From: Cheilinus undulatus
Taxonomy: Eukaryota > Chordata > Actinopteri > Labriformes > Labridae
NCBI RefSeq assembly: GCF_018320785.1
Contig: NC_054873.1
Location: forward strand, 29,912,196-29,976,195
Direction: 5' to 3'
Length of the DNA stretch: 64,000 nucleotides
Under the pieces are notes generated by a model. The model did no database searches and had not been told where the DNA came from. It saw only the letters and a program-made list of their open reading frames with translations. Below are positions 22,745 through 35,400 of this stretch, one piece after another. How positions within the stretch are numbered: position 1 is the stretch's first letter; every line of letters begins with the position of its first letter. The position numbers and the translations under genes are program-made.

Positions 22745-22972
22745 CGTAGACCTCTGCCATTAGCCCTATCTCCCAATAGTACAGAATCCTTTAAAACATT
22801 CCTGGATCCAGACGGTGATCTGGATCAGTCCCAAGATCTAATCAGTTCTTCCTTATGCTATTTCTGACATGTCCTGAAAACTTCATGAAAATCCATTCAT
22901 AACTTTTTGAGTTATGTTGCTAAGAAACTAACAAACCCTGCTGATCACATAACCTCCTTGGCGGAAGTAATC
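22745..22972 (+). repeat. Dispersed repeat, copy 2
   Basis: Same order of landmarks as 18160-18395: GACCTCTGCCATTAGCCCTA, CCTGGATCCAGACGGTGATC, TTTTTGAGTTATGTTGCTAA, then CACATAACCTCCTTGGCGGA. The two copies differ by scattered substitutions and small indels, so they are independent insertions, not a recent duplication. Confidence 0.75.
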
Positions 22973-23974
22973 ATTATTGGATTATATTATAGTATTGATT
23001 AAGTACAAATTACATCTTTTGTATACTGCTGCCTGTAAGTGTTGGGAAATATGCATATATGTTTACTTAATTTTAGGTTATGTCAGTTATGATAATATAC
23101 AATAATTCAGTTATGTAAACTTTGTTGAAGTAATCTGAATTTAGAAAGTTACTAGTTGAGTAACAACTGCACTTTTCAAATAATTTAACATAGTGTAAGA
23201 ACAGAAGTTATTTTTCCTCTGAAATGTTATAAGAAAGGTCAACTTAAACGGCAGAAAATGGCTTGGTACACAGAACTACACAGAACGAACCATAATAACA
23301 CAGCTATCTCATAAGCCAGTATAAGTGAGCACAGTGTGGATGCTGATGGGTTTCATGTGCAGTGAGGTAAAGTTGCCAACAGGTGGCAGCATAGCGTCAT
23401 CTTGGCTTATCCTCAGCACAGGGGTTCCCAGTCTTCTTTCCTCTAGAGCCCACTAGTGCTGGAAAGTTAAAGCAGTTTCAGTGACTGTTTAGGCTTTCAG
23501 TGATAATGAAAACAAAATAATTGAGATGAAACAATGAATGTGCCCCATGCTGTGTTATAATAGTTTTGTCTTTATTTTGTCACATGTGGTGAATATTTCA
23601 GCCAGTAAATGTGTTTCATAATCTTTATCTTAAAATCAATGGAAATAATCTGTGATGTTGATCGTTTGCCATAATCAAGGCAGCCTTAGAGCCCACTCTC
23701 CTTGTATGTAGTAAAAGTGGAACCCCCCTCCCCATGCCCCCCCTGAAAGGGATGTTTTGAAAAATGGACAACATTTGATTGTTTTCACTGAAAGAAAACA
23801 CATCAGAAATTGCCTCCCTACCTCTTCTGACCTACAGGGTTTTGCTCTAACTATCCAGTAAATATATTGTCATGATTTTAGTTATGAAATAATTCAGCTT
23901 CTGTGGAGCGATAGAAAAGTTTGAGACGCCCAACAACTTTTTTAGCTACCAGGCTAGCTCGGTTAAAAACAGGT

Positions 23975-24150
23975 AGAAGTAGGCAGTTTTGCTCAGTTGG
24001 TAGAGCAGGCGCCCTCATATATAGAGGCTATACACACTGGTTGCAGTATTGATTCCAGGTCTTGGCGCTGTTTGGTGCATGTCCTCCCTGACTCTCTCCC
24101 CATGTTTCCTGTCGCTCTTGAGCTGTCCTGTCTGAATAAAAAGAATGGTC
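23975..24150 (+). mobile_element. tRNA-derived SINE
   Basis: The head TGCTCAGTTGGTAGAGCAGG is an A-box (RNA polymerase III) of tRNA type and a B-box-like TTGATTCCAG follows about 45 bp later. The body contains GTTTGGTGCATGTC, CTCTCTCCCCATGTTTCCTG and CTGTCCTGTCTGAATAAAA, the usual body and tail of teleost tRNA-SINEs. It is decayed and unlikely to be transcribed. Confidence 0.8.
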
Positions 24151-24619
24151 ATAAAATTATCTGTTAAAAAACATGAAGACTTGGGCTTGTATTATAACTA
24201 ACATTTAACAAGTAAACAACATTTTGATACAGCGTATAGGCAAAGTAGAATGCCATGCAGAAATCTTGACCGGCCCAGTGAGTGAAATGTGTAATTTTGA
24301 GCTTTTTTTTGCTGCTGTACAACCATTAAGTCAATACATATAAGAGATTTAAAATGGTTATGAAACAGACTGGTAATAATATGATAATCTAAAAAAGCAT
24401 ACGAGACCATCAGCAATAAGATTTCTAAGTTTTGCTTTCTAAGAGACAGAATGTGCTGTTCACAAACAATCATTTCCTCACAGGAGTTTTAAAGCTGATG
24501 ATTTTCAAAACAAGCTGTTTTGACTTGTTCTGTCTCAGGCCTCATCCTGCCTTTTTAACATTTTTATTACAGGGATTGGTCCTTTTTTAAGTCTATGTTT
24601 TGAGTCCTTGTCCTCTTTA

Positions 24620-25070
24620 GAATATTCTCCTCGGCCACACAAATAACATCAACATCAGCAGAGAAGTTCCAGGATGAGAGGAGAAGAGCTCGGCTCCTCT
24701 TCCTCTGCGGTGTGAGCAAACGATATACAAACACCAATTAGGACTGGCTGCTTTGTGTCAACAGGCAGTGCAACAAAGATGCTACACACAGCGATATGTC
24801 ATTAGTGAGCAGGTGGGGACTGAGGGCTGAGAACTGTTGCCTCTCCAACTAAGTAATGAAGAGGTTTCCATGACAACCTGGCTGCCCATCGCCATCCCTG
24901 TGTGTGACGGGCAGCCGAGATCAAAGTCTGCTGTCCTCAATTCTGCTGTGAGTGGAGGGTTAAATGGTGGGGTTGTAGGGGAAAAGCCCCTCATTAAACT
25001 TAACCATATCTGCTTTAAGACACCACTGACTGTTACTCCAGCAGACCGCTGCTGTGAGCCTTAAACCAGG
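24620..25070. promoter_or_regulatory. GC-richer block with an RFX X-box-like motif, candidate enhancer
   Basis: This 450-bp block stands out from the AT-rich surroundings and shows no repeat signature. It holds GTTTCCATGACAAC (24864-24877), close to the palindromic RFX X-box GTTNCCATGGNAAC, a TCF/LEF-like AGATCAAAG near 24917 and homeobox-type AATTAG. A 75-codon ORF (24837-25064) covers part of it but resembles no protein I know. rfx4 sits in the same locus, so an RFX-bound element would make sense, but the link is speculative. Confidence 0.3.
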
Positions 25071-25979
25071 ATCTGATGAAGGATTTAAGTATTATAGCAT
25101 TGGACCACCAAACTGAACCATCAGTAAAGTTATGTTAACATCACCGATCAATTCATTAAGTATACATTTTCAACTGCTCATTATCTCAAACATCTGATCA
25201 GCCAATCACACGGCAGAAACCAGTGCATTTAGGCCTGTAGACACGGTCAAGGTGATCAGTTGAAGGTCAGACTGAGCATCAGGATGGAGAAGAGAGGTGA
25301 TTAAGGGACTTTGAGCGGGCTTGTTGGTGTCCTGACATGCCTTTATGTTGTTTACACCAGATCCTGACCCTACCATTCAAATATTGCAGCAGAAAAAAAA
25401 GACTGATAAGAGCAGGCGACATTTTTCCAATCTTCTATTGTCCAATTTTGGTGAACCTGTGTGAACGGTATTCTCAGTGTCCTGTTGTTAAGTGGCAGGA
25501 GTGAGTCTTCTGATGCTGTAGCTCATCTTCTTCAAGGTTCAACATACTTCTGCATACGTTGGTTGTAAGGAGTAGTGATTTTAATTCATGTTTTGTACTG
25601 TTCTGGCTGTTCTCCTGTGACTTCTGCCATCAACAGTGCATTTTTGCCCAAAGAACTGCTACTCTCAGGATTTTCTCTTTTTTTGGATAATTTTCTGTAA
25701 ACACTAGAGATGTTTGTGCATTAAAAATCGTGTTGGATCAGCTGTTTCTGAAATATTCCCGATTCCCCGTTCTTCCCCATTCTGATGCTCGAGTTAAACT
25801 TCAGAGGGTCGTCTCTTGATCATGTCTGCAGGTAACCTTACAAAGCAGACTGATATTTCCGTGTTTCTCACTGGCAAATCCATCTTGCAAAGCTCCCATC
25901 CAAACAGTTTCAGTCCAGTGTGAAAGTGACAGGACCAATTAGCGACGAGGGGCAGTACTTTCAGGTGCGGCCGAGTCGT

Positions 25980-26720
25980 GAGGTAAGCAAGCAGCAACTA
26001 TAGACTGTAGGAAGAATTGGACAATCTCTTTGTGATGTCAGTCGTCTGCTTACAATAGGCAGACTCAAACAGCTCTTGAAGTCAATCCGCAGAGGCTTCC
26101 ATACTGAAATCATGGTCTCAACCGAACTTTGGATCAACCTAACAGCCCACCTACTAAGCACTTTGACCCCCCAGGGGGGGCACCAAAGATCTCAAGGGGG
26201 GGCACAAGGCCTTGTCTGCTTTGAGGCTGCCAAAAATAGATTTGCAAATATTGACTAAAACCATGATAAAACTGTTATCAAGCAGTTCATGCAAAGGTCT
26301 TTAGATAATAAAATCAATCGTAGGCCTCTTTTTAGGGTTTTATCAGCGAAACAATTCAAATCTTTGTTCATTTTTGGCGTCAGTGTGTCACTTTTTCTTC
26401 TCTCCTGGGTCCTGGGGGGGCTCCGCTTTTCTTAGGTGCATGTAGGGGGGGCTCCGAGGAAAAATGGTTGGGAAACACTGATCTAAACAATTGTGGTACA
26501 AAAAAAAATCAGCCCCCCTACAGTGAGAGCACATGAAGATATTGGCTAATGAGACACGTTGGTTTATTTCCAGTTTATTTCTAGTGTCAAAACCGGCTGT
26601 TTAACAGGTGTCCAGACAGGACTTCCAGTGATCCTGCAGCCAGCCTCAAGTGGACACTCGTTGTATTGCAATTTTTTGCACTTTGCGGGTTTTTCTTTTC
26701 CTGAAAAGTGGTAACCTTGG
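25980..26720 (-). repeat. Dispersed repeat, inverted partner of 18820-19345, with an insert
   Basis: Blocks at 25996-26155 and about 26560-26690 are the reverse complement of the two blocks in the 19-kb copy. A G-rich segment at about 26165-26485, absent from the partner, separates them. A third, more decayed relative lies near 59690-59990 (CTTAAGTGGACATTC, TTTTTTGCACT). Such a large inverted pair 6.5 kb apart could form a hairpin or drive inversion. Confidence 0.75.
26165..26490. mobile_element. hAT-like MITE inserted in the dispersed repeat
   Basis: The right end GGTTGGGAAACACTG is the complement of CAGTGTTTCCCAACC, a common terminal sequence of non-autonomous hAT elements in vertebrates. 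The body is rich in GGGGGG runs (CCCCCCAGGGGGGGC, GGGGGGGCTCCG). The left end is poorly conserved and no 8-bp duplication is certain, so the limits are approximate. Confidence 0.45.
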
Positions 26721-26729
26721 AGATATCAG

Positions 26730-28830
26730 CCTAAAAAAGTCTCCAAACAGGCCTGGGCTGTTTTTAAATAAAATCAAACAGGGTGTTTTAATGATTCTTT
26801 CACCTGATGAGCATTTTCCCTTTGATAGAGCTGTTTAAAAACCGTGCTCACTACTGGCAGATTTAAAAAAAAAAAAAAAAAAACTATACATTTTAATTTA
26901 GTTTTTTTACTTATTCCAGACTGACTCTTACTTGTTTTGGCTTTTGCTCTCAGCCTGTAGTGTTGTAAATGGATTATCCTGACTGTTTGGGGGGTAACGG
27001 TGAGCACTGAGGTGTGCCCAGTGTTGTAGGGCAGCTCTAATTAGATAACTGTAACCCTCATATGAGCAGCGACACTGCTGGTGGTCCCGTACTGGGACAC
27101 TCTGGGCTTGGCTTTTTGACTGTGGAGAGCAGCGGGAACAAGCACAGTGAAAGGCATTACAGGGTGAGGGGGGTCTCTTAAATCCCTTTTAAGCCTTTTG
27201 TCATTTATACAGGGATTTATTTATCATTAATGAATACTAACAGCACAATTTGGTCAGATAAAAAAATTGACATTTTCAAAATAAAATTGATCTTTGATTA
27301 AAAATAGTCACCTTTGACATATATGATCTTACTTTTAATATAAATTCAAAAAATCAACTCAATCAACCAGTTTGAAGTTGTTGCTGAAGTCTCATAAATT
27401 TCACGCTCTAGAGCATCACTACTATGTTATAATTTTTCTTGTTCAGTAAATGAATGATAACTGAGGGGGTTCTTTATCTGTTGTATTAATTCATCTGATT
27501 TTACTCTTATTTTCTTAATTTAGTTAATTTCAGATGAATCAGTCTGTCAGCCTGACTTTCCTGTAAACAGTAACTTTTGGAGATTTGACTGGACTTTTCC
27601 CATCATGTACAGCTTCACTCCACTGTCTGTGTGAGACCTTAATAACTGTGCTGCTGATTTATTGCCTGTACACAGCAGTATCCTTTTTTTTTTTTTTTTT
27701 TTTTTCCTTTTTAAAGAGAGGTTCCCGGACAAAAGTGGAGACCGTCGCTCCCTCTCCCTCCTGTTGTTTTTAATAGTTCCTTAGGATGTGCAGGGAAAAG
27801 CACTGAGGTAATTGGGGGAGACGGGGGCCGCAACCTTTAAGAAGGCAAAGTGAAATGAATGAATTCTAAAAGGAAAGTTTGGGGAGTGTGAGGGTTTTAA
27901 GATGGCTTTGTTGAAGCTTTTATGAAATTAGATTTAAATAGGCTACAGTTTAAGCTTGGTAGGGATGAACTTAGGCCTGGGTGATATGGCCTAAAAATTG
28001 ATTCCCTGATGTTTTTTTTTTTAAATTTGATATATGATTTTAAACATTTTTTCCTATCCTTGTTTAAAAAACAAACACAAATGACCAAAAACAGAAAAGC
28101 ATGTTTTTCTTTTATTTTATGAATTAAATGTAAAAAATACCTGAATAACTGAATTTTCCTCTTGAGTAAGAGCAAGCTGTAATTTGGTCTCAAAAATACA
28201 CCTTTTAACTGCAAGGAGAGTTTACATCAACACAGAAAGGCTGTAATTATTTGCAGAAACCTGTGATGGCATACAGAATTCATGTTTGAGCATAACATGA
28301 AAAGAATGTTTTTATTTTTTTTCATTTCTGTATGTTCCATATTGTGTTAACGCTCCTATAGTTTTAGGTTTCACTTCTACAGTGCTGAGGTGAGTCAAGC
28401 TGTAATTGACTACACCTTATTTCCCATTGGGGATGGTCACAGTAAAAGCCCTTAATAAATAACAATAGCTACAGACTTTTATTGTGAAGGAATTTTTGAA
28501 AGTAGCATTTTTATCATTGTTCAGCTAAGTTTCTGCAACGCTACTGGCGACTTTCTGCAAAGTGCAGTGTTTACAGCTGCATCTCTTCATACGTCCCTGT
28601 CCCATTTAACATCACAGCTCGCTTCTAGGACTGAGCATGGACTTTTTAAGCCAGTCAGGAGTTTAAACACATTTCAAACTGCTGTTTAAGTGGAATCACT
28701 GCAGCGCTGAGCTAAAAACAAACCATGGCAACCCAGTTTGTGTTAAAGCCCCAGACAGGCCGACAGATAAGCTCTGCAAAGTGAACATGGTCCTTATTAT
28801 TATAGACATTAAACTAAGAGAGGGAATAAA
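26730..28830. other. AT-rich non-coding stretch with short homopolymers
   Basis: Contains A-runs (about 26865-26883) and T-runs (about 27686-27706) and a GC-richer block around 27000-27180. A right half-site resembling an X-box (CCATGGCAAC, near 28723) is present. No coding exon or named repeat recognised. Confidence 0.45.
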
Positions 28831-28839
28831 GAAAATGCA

Positions 28840-30020
28840 CTTAATTGATTTACCATTTGTACCTGGAATGTAAATGGACTAAAAGAAGGTGTTTAAAAAA
28901 AAAAAAGGTTCTGGGTCATCTAAGAAAAGGTCTCATCAGATGTTATCTTTCTGTAAGAACTTCACTTTAAAACTGGTGAAATACAACATCTTAAGAGACA
29001 ATGGGTTGGAGAAGTTTTTGAGTCCACTTTTACATCCTGTAGCGGAGAAGTTGGGATACTAATTAATAAAAAACATCCCCTTTAAATTAAATTCACAATA
29101 TGCAGACCCAGAAGGTAGATACTTGGTCATAAAATGTGTCATTTTTGGAACTACATATACATTGATCAATATTTATTATCCACCCTTATCAGATGGATCA
29201 TTTTTATGTAAAATACAGAAGATACTTGATATGTCTCCTACAGGAATCATTATATTAGGAGGCGATGTGACTGAATAATATCTTTTAGTATAAAGGACAG
29301 TTCACATAATAAAAGGAAAGTACAACCACCCACACATCTAGTAGAATTTCTGTCAAACGAATTGCAGGATGTGTGGAGGGTAATGCATCCCAAGAATAAA
29401 GATTCTACCTTTTATTCCCATGCTCAAAAATCATACAGCCAAATAGATTACATTTTCCTATCTAGTAGAGGATTAGGAAGTGTTAACTTAACTAAAATTC
29501 ACAATATAGTCATTTCAGATCATGCTGCAGTGACACGTCAAATGAACCAAAAACATTTAACCGATATGTAGAATTTCAGAATTACATTAAAAATCATATT
29601 TAGATATTCATGAATACAAATATTGACAACACTACAATTAAAGACAGACCTCAGATGGACATTATTTGGGATGCCTTTAAAGCGTATATTAGAGGAGTAT
29701 CCTTTTCAGTAAAAAAGAAAAAAGAATTAGACAGAGAGATTGACTAAGTGGAAAAATCCATGGAATTTCTTTGGAATGTTCATAAAAAGACTAATTGCAT
29801 CAGTGATTTAGAGACACTGCGAAAACTACAACTAGAATATGACAGTCTGTTACTTAAAAAAGTTCAGGATATTAAACAGAACACAAATAAACTGTCACAT
29901 ATATCTGCAAATAAGACGGAGAAACAGCTAAGCAATTTGGTCAAAAAATAGTAAGAAATATGGTAGTTCTAAAGGACAAACTCTCAAATAAGACAATAAT
30001 GGATAATAAAATAAATGACA
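28840..30020 (+). mobile_element. Degenerate L1-type LINE fragment: endonuclease region of ORF2
   Basis: Across three frames one can follow an APE endonuclease: TWNVNGLKEG at the start, KKVLGHL, GILINKK-like and YYPPLSDGSF segments, IIILGGDVTE (where GGDFN is expected), SYSQIDYIFLS and finally VISDHAAVT (the SDH catalytic motif). The last piece, near 29750-29950, is the ORF2 region after the endonuclease. Several stops and frameshifts interrupt it and the RT domain is missing. It lies in the inferred first intron of the sirtuin. Confidence 0.8.
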
Positions 30021-32397
30021 GATTAGTGGCAGTTACGTGGCTGCTTTTACTGCTAGAGCAAAACTTACTGCTGACTGGACTCAGAATAACTCATCTCTTT
30101 GCTAGCTAATGGCTGCGTCATGCCTTGCGTGGGCTCTACAGCTGAACGCACCCATTTAAAAACTGGTAATGACGGTGATGCAGAAGTCCAATCCGGGGCA
30201 GAATTTTCACAGTTGACAGTACTGATACTAGTTTACTGCCCAGTGCCCACCACTAGATTTCAGTGCTATTGACTGCTTTAAGTGTGTTTGATGGATGTAG
30301 TGGTCTTGTCAACTCCGTAGTGAGACACACTTCGCACAGGCCTAGATGAACTCTCATCTTTTGCAAAGAAAACTAGAGAAGCATGAATAATTGTGATTTT
30401 AAAACGTTTTATGAACCTTGTGCCGTGATACATATATTGCAAGATAAATTAATGGTATCATTAATCCCAGCAGGCCTAGCCTAAGAATCAGTTTTATCAA
30501 TAAATTATATCTTTGGAGAGCTGAGGTTTTGAAAAATGAAAAACTATTTTTTTCTAAAACATTCTCTGCTGTTCCTCTCAGCTTTGCAAATTTGAGTACA
30601 GGTAAACTGGTTGGAAACACCTGGTCAAAATGAGAAACATCTGAGCGTTCCTCGTTGTGGATTGAACAAGTTTAAGAATTAATTTATTCCTAGGTCTATA
30701 AAGATCTTAAAGAGTAGCAAATAAGGCAGGAATGGCAATGAACTGGACTGTGATTTCTCCTGCAGTTTTCTAGTGGTGCTCTCAGGATTTAATAGTATTT
30801 ATATTCTAGATTTTTTTTAGGGGAATTATTTATTGATACTAAATGTCTTATGTCAAAGTGTTTTTCATGTGTAATCTGCTGGTGTTGAGTATTGTCTATG
30901 GCTGTAGCATGGTGGAAGAGCCCAAGACAGATATCTTACTCTGAGACAATGAAGTCGATCTTATCTTGTAGGGATGCACAATATGATCAGTATGATATCA
31001 GTATTAGTAAATACTGGGTCCTAAAGTTCATTATTGGTATCAGCAGAAATGAACATTTCTGATTTTTCTATTTTGACTGTAAATACGGGCTATGTACAAA
31101 TAATTTGTGGAGTTTTAGGTTGGAACAACTGAAGTCTTTTTCTTTGTTCATCCTCATTCCTTAAATCGGTGGTTCTCAACTGATCAGGCATCGAGACCCA
31201 CCGCCACCTCTTTATGAGAAATCTTGACCTAAATTCCTCCAATGTTCAACAACTCATTCATTTATTTAATAAAAGAAAGACAAGTTTGGACCCTAAATGG
31301 AACAAAGCATGATTGAACAAAGAGATGTGATACTGTAGGAGAAACATGTTTTAAAAGCAATGCTAAAGCATTTTTAATTTCTTCATCCACTTGTGATTGC
31401 TCTTTGGATCAATAAACTTGTTACTAATACCCTCGTTCTCTCTACTACTCCTACTACTACTATTTTAAGGTCACACAGCCTTAATTAGCAGTTACTATTT
31501 TATCCTAATCTTTATTTGAAGAATAATTCACAGTTTTTTCTATATTATCTCATGACTTTGTTTTCTGCTATTTTCCTTGGCTGGTGACCCCTCGCTCTCC
31601 TCCCCTCGTGTCCCTCCGGAGGGCGATAAGATGCTGCTGGACAGAAGCTTGTCTTATCTCCCTGCTGCCCTCTAAAACAGTCATGTTTTATGGGTTGTAG
31701 CTCTTTTGTCTCCTCGTTGGCTCCCTGATCACTCACACTCATTCCTCATGGAAGTTGTTAGAGGGCCGAGAATAGCTTTGGAAGAGGAGCCCCCTCCTCC
31801 TCCTCTCCCTTCTTCTTCTTCTCCTCCTCTGTTCCCTCTTTATTGAATCCCTCCTCCATATCATTTATCTCTGCACCCCCTTGTCCCTTTCTCCCTCATT
31901 TTGAAGGGGCCGTCAGGGGGCATCCTCTTTTCTTTCCCAGCTGGGTTTGTTGACACACAGTCAATCTACGGATCCCTTTCACCTCTGCCACCCCTCTTTT
32001 TTCACTTTCACCCCTCTTTACACTCTCCCCTCCGCTTTTCCTGAACAGTAAAGCTGCCACAGCTGTGGACTGTATTAGCATAGCTGCTGAGGGGCAGAGG
32101 AGGGGGTTGCTAAATATATTGCAGCCATTACCTTTTGTTCAACAGTCGACGGTTTTAAAACATTTCAGCTTCTCTGTGTGCAAAGAGAGCCAGAAGTAAA
32201 GGATGATTTCAGTGTAACAGCTTTTTAAATATGGGACACAGGAGATGGAGCAGTGTGGAAACAACTCAATAGCTAACTGGCCAAAAAAGAAGCAAAAATA
32301 GAAAATAGCACGCAATGAAGTCTGCATTTTCCACCCCAAACAAAGGAAAAACATAAGTGTTACAACAACTAATCCTTTTTTCTCTTGCTGACAACAG
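30020..32397. other. Non-coding DNA upstream of the first certain sirtuin exon
   Basis: Includes a lone hAT-type end (GGTGGTTCTCAACTGATCAG near 31168) and a pyrimidine-rich stretch at 31780-32040. I see no CpG-rich promoter immediately upstream of 32398, and the acceptor at 32397 argues that at least one exon lies further 5'. Confidence 0.5.
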
Positions 32398-32405
32398 GTG
32401 TTGGA

Positions 32406-35400
32406 ATGAACAAGTCCAGGTCCAGTTGGGATAAAGTCTCCCATACCCCAGTTAGCAGGATAACCCGCAGCTCCAGCACTCAGGCCCGACACGTTGGCCC
32501 AACAGAGAGCAAGGACCCGGGTCCAGGTACATATGGAAAACAAAGGAAGAAGCAGACAGACTCTGCTCTGGCCCAGGACCTGAGTCAAATGAGCGTGAGC
32601 GGCCAGGACGCTAGGTGAGGAGACATTACGTACACCATTTAAAAGAACATAGTTCAATTAGTTTAACATATCACATAACTGCATTAGCTCCAGTTATAAA
32701 ATGATCTTTTTGTCAAAAAAGGAATTATGTCTTCTTATAAAAGTTTATCTGCAAATCATCATTTTAAAAGGTGGTCTTTTCTAATGCCCTGCCTACCTGT
32801 GATAAATAGCAGTTAAATGTTTTAAGGGATATTTCAGTATTTTTGAAACTGGTTGTATGAGGTACATGCCAATGGCATAGCCTCCAGTGATTTCAGTGTG
32901 AGTTGCCCCTTTGAGAAGTACCCGCCTCAGCATATTGTCATACCCTCATCAGCTGTCTGGGTCTGCGAGCTTTGACAAAGAAATGACAACAAACTTAGCT
33001 AAAACCACTTATTCCAGGGCCACTTCAACAGCTGACACAAAGTGTTCAGAAGGTAAACATTGGGCCAACTGTGACTTGTCTAATTATCAGCCATTATAAT
33101 AATAAAACCACCAAAAATTTACTTGGATGGCAAATTTTCCCTTTTTTCATGTCTTCTGGTTGGGGTTTATTATTATTATGTTTTTTTCAATTTACTCTGA
33201 TAAAATTGAAGAAGGTCCGTGAAACCAAGTAAGGCAGGGAGCTCTGGATGGAGAGTGATGCAGACTGCTGGCATCTGTGAGTTGCTATCCTCGATCAGAA
33301 TTAACCTGAAGAAGTGTTGTGAAATCAGTAGCTTGGGCTCGCAGTTTGCACAGCTACACCACAAGGTAACTTGGGATCTCTCCTACAAACCAGTCTACTC
33401 TAAAGTTTCTCTCCTCTTTCTTTCTTCCCACCGAGTTTCCATCTGTAGAAGTTCCTCTGTATACTCTGGCTCATTATGATATCCCATCATATCCACAGTA
33501 AACAGCATGTAGCTGGTAGGTTAAGCTCTCATTGCAAAATAGTGCCAAACACAGAGGCTTTCTGGGGTGAAAAAAATAGCACTATAGCGTACAATTCATC
33601 CAGCGTTGTATTCCTTGCCAGTTTTTGCCTGAAACTTGGTGTATTACACGGAGAAAGTGTACCTGTCTGTAGCGCTGTATATGCTAGCTTCATTGCCAGA
33701 GTCTTCTTTAAGAGGCGATGCACACTGATATCACTGGAGGTTTATGCTACTACTATTGTACCTTATGCATCCAAACTTCCAAATTTACGACTTGTATAGA
33801 AATTTTCTAGTCTTATCACTCAAAATGCGACATACTGCATGTCACTTTTAACCATTTACACCAAATTAACACACGGATGACAGAGAAATGCTATGCAACA
33901 TGCTGATAAATATCCCATTCATACCCATTCACACCTGTACCTTCAATCACCTTATGCTTGAGAGATGCCCCAAAAACACTTCATTTCTTTGTGTACCATT
34001 TGGCCAGAAAGTATAGCATTACATAAATCAATGATTAGAAGACAAAACATCAAGTAGATAAAAAATGTACATAAATGCAGTTCAAAGCCTATCAATTCAA
34101 CTTATTGTATACATTTCATCATTCAAAAGAAATATGAATAAATGTCTCAATTCAAAAAATGCTACTTAATACAGAAGATATTTCTGCAAAAACTGTTTCC
34201 TGTTTATTACCTGATGTGAAACAAGACTTGAGACTAGGACTTCCCAGCTCTGCTATTAGCTCTGTGCAGCTGTGTAAAATGCTAACATCAGCATATTAAT
34301 ATATCAATGTTTATCAGCTTTAACATTTTAGCATCATATTTTAAATCACTGGCATTAGAACTCTTGCCTTGTTCATATGAGGACTTGTGAGGTTTATTTT
34401 TTAATTTTTCCTTCACCTTTTTTTTGTTTGTTTTCACAATGAGTGCCATAATCAGCATAAAAAAGTGTTTTTAAAAAGTGTGCTGCCGGCTTGTTGTGAC
34501 TCTTGCTTTATAATCAGCTGCTTATTTATAGTGATGTTTTTTTTCTTGTGTTATTTCTTGACCTGCTCTTCAGGCAAGGAAAAATGTCCAAAGATGTTCG
34601 AAGTGCTCCGGTGCTGGCCTGTCCATCCTCTGAGTCCAGATCAGATCCATGTAAGCCATCTGCTGTAAAGTCCTCATCTCAGGGCGGTTTGGCCTCTGTG
34701 GCTCGGCTGGTGAAGCTCGGTCGCTGCAAGAAGGTGGTGGTTGTGGCTGGAGCAGGAATCAGCACCGCCAGTGGCATCCCAGACTTCAGGTCTGTTTCTC
34801 TCTAACATCATCTTTATCTTTTAACTCAGCTATCAAGTGGGACTGAACCTGTAAAATTTAAAGTTGAGAACTGTACAGTGAAGATAGTAGTAGTGTTTGT
34901 CACCTTTCTTTAAATATTTACCAAGTTTTACCAAAAAGCCCATTGAAGTTCTTGCGCATCTTTGTTTTCAGAACTCCAGGAACAGGTCTTTATGCCAACC
35001 TGGAAAAGTATGACATCCCATACCCAGAGGCTATTTTCAACATTGACTACTTCACCAACAACCCGCAGCCTTTTTTCTCTCTGGCAAAGGCTCTTTATCC
35101 CGGCAGCCACCGACCAAACTACATACACTACTTCATCCGCATGCTTCACCACAAAGGCCTGCTGCTCCGCATGTACACACAGAACATCGACGGACTGGAG
35201 AAGTGTAAGTGACAAGCTTTGACAAGCTGGACCTTCCAGACGCAGGTGTCTTTATACTGCAATCACTTGAGAGACATTTGCTGCACTCGGGTGATCTTTT
35301 CGCTAATTGTGAGACTACTAAAACCAGTTGACTGGACCTGTGTTTAATTGGGTCAGTCACTTTAAAGGGGGTGATTATTTACACAGTCACTTATACTTAT

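Noticed and set aside
32911-33799. ORFs of 62-107 codons in the first certain sirtuin intron as extra exons
   Set aside because: Exon borders 32614 and 34574 join in phase without them, and the translations show no similarity to sirtuins or other families.
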